Origin: Alphaproteobacteria bacterium
Lineage (GTDB): Bacteria; Pseudomonadota; Alphaproteobacteria; Geminicoccales; Geminicoccaceae
Reading direction: 5' to 3'
Length of the DNA stretch: 12,595 nt
NCBI GenBank assembly: GCA_026984595.1
Contig: JALSRW010000294.1
Span: 1-12,595 of the forward strand
How positions within the stretch are numbered: position 1 is the first letter of the stretch; each line of letters opens with the position of its first letter. Of the stretch, positions 1-6,773 are shown piece after piece. The notes under the pieces are model-generated. The model was not told the origin of the DNA, ran no database searches, and saw only the letters and a program-made list of their open reading frames with translations. The position numbers were made by a program, and so were the translations under genes.

Positions 1-75
1 GAAATCAGCGGCTTTCCGGCTACCAGGATCACCGAGATCCGCAAGATGATCGACCCCACCACCGCTGCCTCGTGA
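1..75 (+). CDS. C-terminal end of an unidentified plus-strand protein (partial)
   Basis: An open frame enters from the left edge and stops at TGA 73-75, giving 24 residues that end in IRKMIDPTTAAS. The fragment is too short to assign to a family. I read it as a real gene tail because its composition (isoleucines, lysine, a charged helix-like stretch) is unlike the arginine/alanine-rich shadow frames nearby, and because it ends just before a clear gap. It would be convergent with pseI. The opposite strand gives a glycine/serine-rich reading with no recognisable feature. The function is unknown and its reality as a gene is only moderately supported. Confidence 0.4.
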   Translation, partial: EISGFPATRITEIRKMIDPTTAAS

Positions 76-238
76 GCCGCGGTCGGGGGGCGTCCCGGGA
101 GCTCGCGGAGTGCCGCGACGGGCTCGTGGCCTCGGACGCTGCTGCCCACCGTTGCAAAGCCGTGGCGCGACGATATGGCCGGGAGGAAGGCCCCGGCCCG
201 GCGAAAATGACGCAACGGGCGGGGCTGCTCCGCTGGTT
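76..238. other. Convergent intergenic gap after pseI
   Basis: This 163-base stretch lies between the plus-strand stop at 73-75 and the pseI stop at 239-241. Plus-strand frames cross it, but they continue as antisense shadows of pseI and look like high-GC noise. The only structure I see is the hairpin at 177-198. Confidence 0.5.
177..198. terminator. Possible hairpin terminator between convergent genes
   Basis: A perfect 7-bp inverted repeat (GGCCGGG at 177-183, CCCGGCC at 192-198) encloses an 8-base loop. It lies about 40 bases past the pseI stop and about 100 bases past the plus-strand stop at 75. Neither side has the T-run expected of an intrinsic terminator, so it may be a weak bidirectional terminator, a 3'-end stabiliser, or a chance hairpin in GC-rich DNA. 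Confidence 0.25.
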
Positions 239-1294
239 TCAGTCGGCGATCAGATCCCAGGAAAGCGGGGTGCCGCGGGCAATATCGACCCGGGCGCGCC
301 GGCCGAGCAGCGCCGGCAGATGTTTGGGCGGCAGCCCGAAGCCCGGGCGGATCGAGCGGATGTTCGCCTCGGTGAGCGTCTCGCCGGCGGCGATCTGCGC
401 CACCGCGTAGAGGGAGCGGCGGAACACCCGGCTCGATTCCTCGCTCGGGGACAACCCGCGTTTGGCCTCGCCGATGGCGGCGAAGGCGTCGCGGCAGTCG
501 CGGCACAGCCGGGCGAACTCCCCGGGCTCGAGGGAAAAGGCGGCATCCGGCCCGCCTTCGGCCCGGGCCAGGGTGATGTGCTTCTCGATCGCCACCGCGC
601 CCAGCGCCACCGCCGCCACCGCCGCTGCGGTACCGAGAGTGTGATCGGAGAGGCCGACGGGACAGCCCGTGAGCTCGCGGAGGCGGGCCATGGTGGCGAG
701 GCGACTGTCGCTGATCGGAGTCGGATAGCCGCTGTTGCAGTGGAGAACGACGATCTCCCGGTTGCCCTCTTCCCGGGCGGCTTCCACCGCCTCCAGGATC
801 TCCGCCTCCGTGGCCATGCCGGTGGAGAGGATCAGGGGTTTGCCGGTGCGGGCGATCCGCCGCACCAGCGGCAGATCGACGATCTCGAAGGAGGCGATCT
901 TGAAAGCCGGTACGTCGAAACCTTCGAGAAAATCCACCGCCGTCGGGTCGAAGGGGGTGCTGAAGACCGGAACCCCGAGACGCCGGCCCTCGGTGAACAG
1001 CGCCTCGTGCCATTCCCAGGGGGTGCTGGCCTCGCCGTAGAGCTCGTAGAGCCGCCGTCCCGCCCAGGGCCCCGTCTCGATCACGAAGCCGGGGCCGTCG
1101 TGGTCGATGGTGATGGTGTCGGGGCGGTAGGTCTGGAGCTTGACGGCGTCCGCTCCGGCTTCGACGGCCGCCCGCAGGAGCCGCAGCGCCCGTTCCAGCG
1201 AGCCACCGTGGTTGCCGGAAAGCTCGGCGATGAGGAAGGGCGGACGGCCGGGGCCGAGCTCGCGTCCAGCGATCGTGAGGCCTTTCCCGGTCAT
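239..1294 (-). CDS. pseI: Pseudaminic acid synthase (PseI, NeuB family)
   Basis: A cytoplasmic enzyme of 351 residues that condenses phosphoenolpyruvate with 6-deoxy-AltdiNAc (or an N-acyl variant) to form pseudaminic acid. The N-terminal NeuB-type TIM barrel shows AELSGNHGG at about residues 23-31 (family Glu and His) and VKLQTY at 51-56. Later come FSTPFD, KIASFEI, STGMA, LHCNSGYPTP, GLSDHT and EKHIT. The AELS-NH form is typical of PseI, as opposed to the NeuB/LegI pattern. Residues from about 289 to the end form the SAF/antifreeze-like domain (RRSLYAVAQIAAGE). Its length is normal for the family. The ATG at 1292-1294 overlaps the upstream methylase stop as ATGA, so the two are probably translationally coupled. 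It is the last gene of the pse run. Sugar specificity is inferred from the motifs and from pseB, pseC and pseG alongside. Confidence 0.95.
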   Translation of the reverse strand: MTGKGLTIAGRELGPGRPPFLIAELSGNHGGSLERALRLLRAAVEAGADAVKLQTYRPDTITIDHDGPGFVIETGPWAGRRLYELYGEASTPWEWHEALFTEGRRLGVPVFSTPFDPTAVDFLEGFDVPAFKIASFEIVDLPLVRRIARTGKPLILSTGMATEAEILEAVEAAREEGNREIVVLHCNSGYPTPISDSRLATMARLRELTGCPVGLSDHTLGTAAAVAAVALGAVAIEKHITLARAEGGPDAAFSLEPGEFARLCRDCRDAFAAIGEAKRGLSPSEESSRVFRRSLYAVAQIAAGETLTEANIRSIRPGFGLPPKHLPALLGRRARVDIARGTPLSWDLIAD

Positions 1295-1929
1295 GTTCCC
1301 GCTCCTCCGCGTTTTTCGAGCAGGAACCAGGTGAGATCGTCGAGCGGGAACACCGGGTCGCGGCGCCAGACGAATCCGTAGTCGAGGAGCGCGAGGTTCG
1401 GGAAGCGGTCCATGAGCTCGCCGGCGAAATCCCGTTTGAAGAGAAGTTCCCGTTCGCCGCGGTAGGGTACCTCGACGGGGGTCGGGTTGTAATATTCGGC
1501 GATGAGGAGATAGCGGCGGCTCGCGGCGTGGAGGCGGTCGTAGGCCTCGGGCAGCCGCTCCGGCGCGACGTGGATCAGCACCCCGGCGGTGAAGGCGAGG
1601 TCGAAGGGCGTCTCGGGCGCGAAGTCGAAGAGGCTCGTGAGATGGGCCTCGACCCGGGGGATCCGGGCCAGTTCGGCATGTGCTTTCCCGTTGATCTCCA
1701 CCCCGGCGAGCCGCGCATGCGGCAGCAGCTCGCCGATGGCGATCAGGTTGAGGCCGATGTTGGCGCCGAGCTCGAGCACGCTCTGCACGCCCGGCGCCCG
1801 GGCGAGGATTCGGGCGAAGAGACGGCGTTTGCCGGCGAGCTGGTCGAGCCGGCGGTTACGCTCCACATAGGCGTCGCCGAAGGCCCCGGCCCAGATCTTT
1901 TCCTGGCGGCTGACGGACGGGATGGTCAC
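1291..1929 (-). CDS. Pseudaminic acid biosynthesis-associated methylase
   Basis: A 212-residue class I SAM-dependent methyltransferase. The N-terminal signature W-A-G-x-FGDxYVERN (13-25) marks the pseudaminic-acid-associated methylase family. SAM motif I is LELGANIG (52-59), GVEIN follows as the acidic ribose-binding strand, and FDLAFTAGVLIHV serves as motif IV/post-I. The family is known to occur beside pse genes, but I know of no settled substrate; O- or N-methylation of the nonulosonic acid or a precursor is an inference. The start is a GTG at 1927-1929 that overlaps the previous stop as GTGA, and the gene ends in an ATGA overlap with pseI. The 4-base overlaps on both sides imply production at a fixed ratio with the pathway enzymes. 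Confidence 0.88.
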   Translation of the reverse strand: MTIPSVSRQEKIWAGAFGDAYVERNRRLDQLAGKRRLFARILARAPGVQSVLELGANIGLNLIAIGELLPHARLAGVEINGKAHAELARIPRVEAHLTSLFDFAPETPFDLAFTAGVLIHVAPERLPEAYDRLHAASRRYLLIAEYYNPTPVEVPYRGERELLFKRDFAGELMDRFPNLALLDYGFVWRRDPVFPLDDLTWFLLEKRGGAGT

Positions 1930-2630
1930 GGTTCGTCCCTCACGCGGTTGTCGTCGGGCGGCACCTTTTCGATCCGCAGAAGATAGCGCGCTCCCCGGAG
2001 GTCGAAAAAGGCCGGATAACGGTCATTGTCGACCACCCGCAGCAGCTCGAACTGCTCGGCGATGGAACGAGAAGGATCGAGGCGGCTGTCTTCGGGTGTC
2101 CGTCGCCGGTAGAAGCTGGGCTCCCCGATCTGGGGGCGGGCAGCGGGCGGGTGCTCGCTGTCGAGGAACCAACGACAGAGATCGACGGCGGCATCGCCGA
2201 TCAGACGGCGCAGCTCGTCCACCAGTTCGTGCCCTTCGAGAGGGATCTCGACGGTCCGGTAGATCGGTCCGGCATCGAGTTCGGCCACCGCCTCGAACAG
2301 GGTGAGGGGCAGGACTCGGGCCCCTTCCAGGATCTGCCACACCCAGGGCGACATCCCCCGGCCTCGGGGCAGACGGCTCGCATGGACGACGAGATTGCGC
2401 CGATGTCGGGCCAGCACCGCCTCCGGCACTCTGGCGTGGCAGTTCAGAAAGAAGGCGATCTCGCCGGGTTCCACCGCCGACAGCTCGACGAGAAGCCGCG
2501 CATGGTCGCCGGCTCGCCGGGCTTCCTCGACGAGGCGGTGGGCATGGGGCAGAATCCAGTTGGGATTGTCCACCACCACGGTGATCCGGCGGGGCTTGCG
2601 CCACCAGGCGGGAATATCTTCAGGGGGCAT
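1926..2630 (-). CDS. Formyltransferase-like protein of a pseudaminic acid cluster
   Basis: A 234-residue protein with a methionyl-tRNA-formyltransferase-like (formyl_trans) fold. Visible landmarks are VDNPNWILPHA (20-30), FFLNCHARVP (60-69), VVHASRLPRGRG (81-92, giving the catalytic-type His83), MSPWVWQILEG (93-103), and LDAGPIY (118-124, giving the catalytic-type Asp119). In E. coli Fmt an Asn lies two residues before the His; here that position is Val81, and Asn79 lies four before. It is shorter than Fmt (about 315) and lacks an obvious C-terminal tRNA-binding domain. Such proteins occur in nonulosonic acid loci. It occupies the place where PseH, the N-4 acetyltransferase, is expected, so I infer N-acylation, possibly N-formylation, of the amino sugar made by PseC. 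I chose the ATG at 2628-2630, which overlaps pseG by 11 bases; an upstream extension would run through antisense-like, arginine-rich sequence. Confidence 0.8.
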   Translation of the reverse strand: MPPEDIPAWWRKPRRITVVVDNPNWILPHAHRLVEEARRAGDHARLLVELSAVEPGEIAFFLNCHARVPEAVLARHRRNLVVHASRLPRGRGMSPWVWQILEGARVLPLTLFEAVAELDAGPIYRTVEIPLEGHELVDELRRLIGDAAVDLCRWFLDSEHPPAARPQIGEPSFYRRRTPEDSRLDPSRSIAEQFELLRVVDNDRYPAFFDLRGARYLLRIEKVPPDDNRVRDEP

Positions 2631-3669
2631 GCGACACCGCTTCCGTTCTGGCAACTGCCTCTGTGACCCGTTCCGCGCCTCGCCCGTCGACGAGCCGCCG
2701 TCCGCGTTCCCGGAACTGCGCCCGCAGTCCCGGATCCGAACGTAATCGCTCGAGCGCCGAAGCCAGGCCGGGGCCACCGCCGCCGCGGCCCAGCCCCTCC
2801 ACCACCAGGGCGATTCCCTCCGCCTCCAATGCCCGTGCGGCACGCTCCTGATTGGCGACGATCGGCGAAACGATGCTCGGCAGACCGACACAGCAGCGCT
2901 CCCAGCTACTGGATCCGGCGGCCGCTACGGCGAGGTCGCAGCGGCGGAGGAGCTCCGCCATTTCCGGCGGCGTGACGCCGACACGGAGATGGAAGCGAGG
3001 ATCGCCCGCGACCCGCCGACGCAGCGAGGGGAGGCCGGGGGCAGCGGGCCCCAGCACCACCTCGATGGTGCCCGGGAAATCGGCGGCGGCGAGCACGGCC
3101 ACCGCCTCACCGGTGGCGTCGACCGGGTCGGTGCCCCCCATGGCGACGAGGATCCGGCGTACCTCGCGGCGTGGGCGGGCGATGGCGCGGGCGCTGCGGA
3201 AGGCGGGATGCAGAAAGGCGTAACGGGGTCCCAGGAGCAGCCGGCACCTGCGGGGCAGAAGGCCGTGGTACGCCTTCTCGCTCCAGCCGGGATTGGGGTT
3301 GACGAGGAAATCCGCGTCCCGCCGGGAGGCCGCGGTATCGTCCACCACCAGGATGCGCCGGCACCAGCCGCGACAGCCCTCCTCCAGCGACGCGTGCCAG
3401 CCGTAGTGATCGACGACCAGAAGTGCCGGCGCGGGAAGATGATGCCGCAGGTAGGTCGCCTCCTCCGCCAGGTCGAGATCCGAGGGCAGTTCGTGGAGGG
3501 CGGCGGCGGCGAGCCCGGGTACCGTCGTCCGGCTGGGCGGCCGGCAGACGAACAGGGTTTTCCAGCCGTGGGCCGTGAGGGCTCGTGCGAACACGAGGCA
3601 GCGCATCACATGGCCGGTTCCGAGGTCCGGCGAGGCATCGCAGCGGAGGATCGCGAGAGGCTCTCTCAC
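2620..3669 (-). CDS. pseG: UDP-2,4-diacetamido-2,4,6-trideoxy-altropyranose hydrolase (PseG)
   Basis: A 349-residue inverting sugar-nucleotide hydrolase that removes UDP to release the 6-deoxy-AltdiNAc-type sugar used by PseI. The N-terminal CDASPDLGTGHVMRC (10-24) is the family signature; His20 matches the position of the active-site His of Campylobacter PseG. The body is MurG-like GT-B: LLVVDHYGW (83-91), VVDDTA (108-113), LVAMGGTDP (174-182), and the nucleotide-binding GSSSWERCCVGLP (252-264) followed by ANQ. The C-terminal tail from about 290 is glycine- and arginine-rich and less conserved-looking. The length is slightly above the bacterial PseG I know (about 275 to 340). Translation starts at GTG 3667-3669, overlapping the pseC stop as GTGA. 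Confidence 0.9.
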   Translation of the reverse strand: MREPLAILRCDASPDLGTGHVMRCLVFARALTAHGWKTLFVCRPPSRTTVPGLAAAALHELPSDLDLAEEATYLRHHLPAPALLVVDHYGWHASLEEGCRGWCRRILVVDDTAASRRDADFLVNPNPGWSEKAYHGLLPRRCRLLLGPRYAFLHPAFRSARAIARPRREVRRILVAMGGTDPVDATGEAVAVLAAADFPGTIEVVLGPAAPGLPSLRRRVAGDPRFHLRVGVTPPEMAELLRRCDLAVAAAGSSSWERCCVGLPSIVSPIVANQERAARALEAEGIALVVEGLGRGGGGPGLASALERLRSDPGLRAQFRERGRRLVDGRGAERVTEAVARTEAVSHAP

Positions 3670-4880
3670 GACCGGAGACCGAGGATCCGGGCGAGATCGC
3701 CGACCACCCGCTCGACCTCCTGCTCCGTCATTCCGACGAACAGCGGCAGCGACAGGCAGCGGGCGTAGAACTGCTCCGCCCCGGGCAGCCTCAGGTCCGG
3801 GTTCCGCGACCGGTAGAGGGGCTGGAGATGGAGCGGGATGTAATGGACCTGGCTGCCGATGCCGCGCTCCCGCAGGCGGCGCATCACCGTCGCCCGGTCG
3901 ATACCGAGGGCGGGAAAGTCGATCCGCACCACGTAGAGATGCCAGCCCGGCTCCGCGTTCGCGACCCGGGCGAGAGGGCGGACTTCCGGCGCGAGGGGCG
4001 CGAGCAGCCGGTCGTAGACATCGACCAGCCGCCGCCGCGCGGCGAGAAAGGCGTCGAGCTTGCGGAGCTGGCTCGCCCCGAGGGCGGCATGGATATCGGA
4101 CAGCCGGTAGTTGAGGCCGAGTTCCCGCAGCTCGTAGTACCAGGGGTTCGGCTCCCCCTGCGCATCGAAGGCGGCGGCGCGGTCCGCGAAGCGGGCGGGA
4201 TCGCGTTCGATGCCGTGGTTGCGCAGCCGACGCAGGCGCTCGGCGAGCAGGGGATCGGCGGTGGTCACCATGCCGCCTTCGCCGCAGGCGATGGTCTTCA
4301 CCGGATGGAAGGAGAAGCAGCAGAGATCGGCGCGGGAACCGTCACCGACCGTGGCTGCCCCGAAGCGATCGTGGAAGCGGCTGCCGAGGGCGTGGCAGGC
4401 ATCCTCGACGATCCGGATGCCGCGCTTGCGCACCATCTCGGCGAGCTCCGCCGTCGGCGCGGGCTGGCCGGCGTAGTCCACGGGCAGGACCGCCGCGACC
4501 GGACCGTCGGCGCGGGCGATGGCAGCCTCGAGCTGGGCCGGACCGAGGAGCGCGGTCTCGGGATCGACATCGGCGAACACCACCCGCCCACCGCAAAGGC
4601 GGACGGCGTTGGCGGTGGCGGCGAAGGTGAGGGCGGGAACGATACAGACCGCACCTTCCGGCGGGTCGAGAGCCAGCAACGCCAGATGGAGGGCGGCCGT
4701 GCCGCTCGAACAGGCTACCGCGTGCGGCGCTCCCACCGCTTCGGCGAAGGCGCGCTCGAACCGTCCGACGGCGGGGCCGGTGGTGAGGTGGTCGCTTTCC
4801 AGGACCTCGACCACGGCCGCCACATCCGCGGCCTCGACGGTCTGCCGGCCGTAGGGGAGGAACCGTGCCGTCTCGATCAT
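3666..4880 (-). CDS. pseC: UDP-4-amino-4,6-dideoxy-AltNAc aminotransferase (PseC)
   Basis: A 404-residue PLP-dependent sugar aminotransferase of the DegT/DnrJ/EryC1 family. It transfers an amino group, normally from glutamate, to C4 of the 4-keto sugar made by PseB. Visible features are FLPYGRQTV near the N-terminus, DHLTTGPAV (30-38), CSSGTAALHLAL (57-68) for phosphate binding, VEDACHALGS (158-167) with the Asp that pairs with the PLP nitrogen, and FSFHPVKTIACGEGGM (189-204) with Lys195 as the PLP-binding lysine. LNYRLSDIHAALG and QVHYIPLHLQPLY are further family blocks. I chose the ATG at 4878-4880, which overlaps the pseB stop as ATGA; an in-frame start 48 bases upstream would add only low-complexity residues antisense-like to the pseB tail. 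Length and motifs are intact. Confidence 0.95.
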   Translation of the reverse strand: MIETARFLPYGRQTVEAADVAAVVEVLESDHLTTGPAVGRFERAFAEAVGAPHAVACSSGTAALHLALLALDPPEGAVCIVPALTFAATANAVRLCGGRVVFADVDPETALLGPAQLEAAIARADGPVAAVLPVDYAGQPAPTAELAEMVRKRGIRIVEDACHALGSRFHDRFGAATVGDGSRADLCCFSFHPVKTIACGEGGMVTTADPLLAERLRRLRNHGIERDPARFADRAAAFDAQGEPNPWYYELRELGLNYRLSDIHAALGASQLRKLDAFLAARRRLVDVYDRLLAPLAPEVRPLARVANAEPGWHLYVVRIDFPALGIDRATVMRRLRERGIGSQVHYIPLHLQPLYRSRNPDLRLPGAEQFYARCLSLPLFVGMTEQEVERVVGDLARILGLRS

Positions 4881-5914
4881 GCCTCCGTTTCTCGCAGCAG
4901 CCGCTGCAACCCCTCGGCGTCCAGCCATTCGGCGTTCTCGTCACTGCTGTAGGCGAAGCGGTCCGGAACCCGCGGACAGCCGTCGGCGGCGAAGGAGACC
5001 CGCTCCCATTCGGCGAACGCCGGCTCGATCACGTAGCGGTCGCCGAGATCCAGCGTATGATGGGCGTCGTCCTCCGAGATCATCGTCTCGTGCAGTTTCT
5101 CCCCGGGGCGGATGCCGATGATCTTCCGCCGCGCCCAGGGGAGCATCGCCGCCGCCAGATCGACGATCCGCATGCTCGGGATCTTGGGAACGAAGATCTC
5201 GCCGCCGCGCATCAGGGCGAAGCAGCTCAGCACGAAGCGCACGCCCTGGTCCAGGGTGATCCAGAAACGGGTCATCCGCTCGTCGGTGATCGGTACCGCC
5301 TCCGCGCGTTCTTCGGCGAGGCGCCGGAAAAAGGGCACGACGCTGCCGCGCGATCCCACCACATTGCCGTAGCGCACCACGGAAAAGCGGGTGCCGAGGT
5401 CGCCCGAGAGATTGTTGGCGGCGACGAAGGTCTTGTCGGAGGCGAGCTTGGAAGCGCCGTACAGGTTGATCGGGTTGCAGGCCTTGTCCGTCGAGAGCGC
5501 CACCACCTTGCGGACGCGGTTGCGAAGCGCCGCCCAGACGACATTCTCCGCCCCGCCGATGTTGGTGCGCAGACATTCGTAGGGGTTGTATTCGGCCGTC
5601 GGTACCTGCTTGAGGGCGGCCGCGTGGATCACATAGTCGACCTCCCGCATGGCGAGCTCCATCCGGGTGCGGTCGCGCACGTCGCCGATGAAGAATCGCA
5701 GGCGGCGGAAGGCGTCCGCGTCGAGCTCCGCCTCGAGGGCCTCGCGCATCTCGCTCTGCTTGAGCTCGTCCCGCGAAAAGACGATCAGACGGCGGGGACG
5801 GGAATGACGCAGCAGCAGGCGTACGAACCGGCGGCCGAAGGAGCCGGTTCCGCCGGTGACGAGCAGCGAGACCCCGTCGAAATTCATGGAAGGTTCGGCG
5901 AAGCTGCGATACAT
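4877..5914 (-). CDS. pseB: UDP-GlcNAc 4,6-dehydratase, 5-inverting (PseB/FlaA1)
   Basis: This enzyme carries out the first committed step from UDP-GlcNAc to pseudaminic acid, dehydrating at C4/C6 with C5 inversion. It is a Rossmann SDR of 345 residues: nucleotide-binding TGGTGSFG (20-27), FSRDELKQSEM (46-56), FFIGDVRD (74-81), HAAALKQVPTAEYNP (97-111), catalytic LSTDK (140-144), INLYGASK (149-156) giving YxxxK, then VRYGNVVGSRGSV and MTRFWIT. These match the FlaA1/PseB subgroup rather than the non-inverting PglF/WbpM class, and no membrane segments are present. Two starts are plausible. ATG 5912-5914 has a GAGGGG box 4 bases ahead and I prefer it; ATG 5885-5887 gives 336 residues but has no purine-rich site. 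A candidate promoter lies about 50 bases upstream. It is the first gene of the six-gene pse run. Confidence 0.95.
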   Translation of the reverse strand: MYRSFAEPSMNFDGVSLLVTGGTGSFGRRFVRLLLRHSRPRRLIVFSRDELKQSEMREALEAELDADAFRRLRFFIGDVRDRTRMELAMREVDYVIHAAALKQVPTAEYNPYECLRTNIGGAENVVWAALRNRVRKVVALSTDKACNPINLYGASKLASDKTFVAANNLSGDLGTRFSVVRYGNVVGSRGSVVPFFRRLAEERAEAVPITDERMTRFWITLDQGVRFVLSCFALMRGGEIFVPKIPSMRIVDLAAAMLPWARRKIIGIRPGEKLHETMISEDDAHHTLDLGDRYVIEPAFAEWERVSFAADGCPRVPDRFAYSSDENAEWLDAEGLQRLLRETEA

Positions 5915-5918
5915 GGAA

Positions 5919-5924
5919 CCCCTC
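5919..5924 (-). promoter_or_regulatory. Ribosome binding site deciding the pseB start
   Basis: Read on the minus strand this is GAGGGG, 4 bases before ATG 5912-5914. The alternative ATG at 5885-5887 has no comparable purine run, so this site favours the longer protein. Confidence 0.5.
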
Positions 5925-5960
5925 GCGAGCGGATCGGGGGTTGCCCGACCCGGCACCCTG

Positions 5961-5989
5961 CCGATACGCGAGCGCGGGATCGGCGTCAA
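5961..5989 (-). promoter_or_regulatory. Candidate sigma70-type promoter for the pse genes
   Basis: On the minus strand a -35-like TTGACG (5984-5989, 5 of 6 matches to consensus) is separated by exactly 17 bases from TATCGG (5961-5966, keeping the TAT of a -10). It points at pseB, with the -10 about 46 bases before the preferred start. The -10 match is poor, but the position in the only noncoding gap ahead of the six-gene run supports it. On the plus strand I see only a weak TTGCCC (5941-5946) with a poor -10 for the divergent methyltransferase. Confidence 0.42.
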
Positions 5990-6044
5990 CGCACCGCCGC
6001 TCCCGCGGGCCGGCGCCGCGATCCGCCGGACGAGACCTGGAGCC

Positions 6045-6773
6045 ATGGCGACCCGGACAGGGGAAGAGGTTTCCTATCTGCGCGACATCCTGGAGAAGAA
6101 GGGGCTGGGATCGACGCGCAAGCTGCTGCTCCGGATTCTGGAGGAGCACCGGGACCTGTTCGGGGATTCGATTCTCGAGGTGGGGGCCGGTCTACCCGAC
6201 TTTCTCGCCCGGGTGCCAATGGCGAGGCGGGCCGCACTCGATGTCGAAGACTGCTACGCCGAGGCCTTCCGGGAAGCGGGTATCGCCTTCCATCTGCGGG
6301 ACCTCGACCGACAGGATCTGGAGGACCTCGGCCTCTTCGACGTCGTCGTCTGCACCGATGTGTTCGAGCATCTCCTGCGGCCGGCGGAGGCGCTCTCGCG
6401 GATCGCCCGGGTGACGAGCCCGGGCGGTGTGCTGTTGTCCCATGTGCCGAACGAATTCGGTCTCCGCAAGATGGTGGGGGTGATGCTCGGTCGCGAGGAG
6501 AGCGTCCACTGGCACGCCGGCCAGCCGGAGTGGGAGGATCCGCATCTGCGCCGCTTCACCGATCGCGGCTACCGACGCTTCCTCGCCCTCCACTTCCGCC
6601 ACAATCTGCGTCTCAACGCCCTCAAACCCTCGCGCCACGAGCGGCCCTTCAACCGGCTCGGGTTGCCCGCACCCTACTGCCTCCAGGCGGGTCCCACCTA
6701 TCTGAGCACCAACGATCCGGAACTGGCCCGGGAGTTCCGCCGCCGGGCGGGCCGCCGTGCACGCTTCATGTGA
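6045..6773 (+). CDS. Class I SAM-dependent methyltransferase of unknown substrate
   Basis: A 242-residue protein, the only complete gene on the plus strand. SAM motif I is SILEVGAGLPDFL, beginning about 38 residues from the start. An LDVEDCY strand follows, then LFDVVVCTDVFEHLLRPAEAL (motif II and the VFEHL post-motif typical of UbiG/methyltransf_11 or _23) and a motif III-like SPGGVLLSHVPNEFG. The C-terminal part (LRRFTDRGYRRFLALHF) resembles glycan-locus methyltransferases. I chose ATG 6045-6047; the open frame extends upstream to 5856, but those residues would overlap the pseB start and promoter and look non-coding. It diverges from pseB and overlaps the asnB 3' end by 8 bases. It may methylate a sugar or lipid in the same glycan, or it may be an insertion unrelated to the pathway. 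Confidence 0.82.
   Translation: MATRTGEEVSYLRDILEKKGLGSTRKLLLRILEEHRDLFGDSILEVGAGLPDFLARVPMARRAALDVEDCYAEAFREAGIAFHLRDLDRQDLEDLGLFDVVVCTDVFEHLLRPAEALSRIARVTSPGGVLLSHVPNEFGLRKMVGVMLGREESVHWHAGQPEWEDPHLRRFTDRGYRRFLALHFRHNLRLNALKPSRHERPFNRLGLPAPYCLQAGPTYLSTNDPELAREFRRRAGRRARFM

Noticed and set aside
110..1381. 423-codon plus-strand open frame over pseI
   Set aside because: It is antisense to a motif-complete pseI, has glycine/arginine/alanine-rich residues with no domain, and is explained by the strong GC bias at third positions.
2631..2891. 87-residue N-terminal extension of the formyltransferase-like protein
   Set aside because: It lies wholly inside pseG, is arginine/serine-rich and unlike the family. 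The ATG at 2628-2630 gives the expected start before the VDNPNW strand.
5915..6046. 44-residue N-terminal extension of PseB
   Set aside because: It would cover the promoter-like region and reach the divergent methyltransferase start. Family members begin only a few residues before TGGTGSFG.
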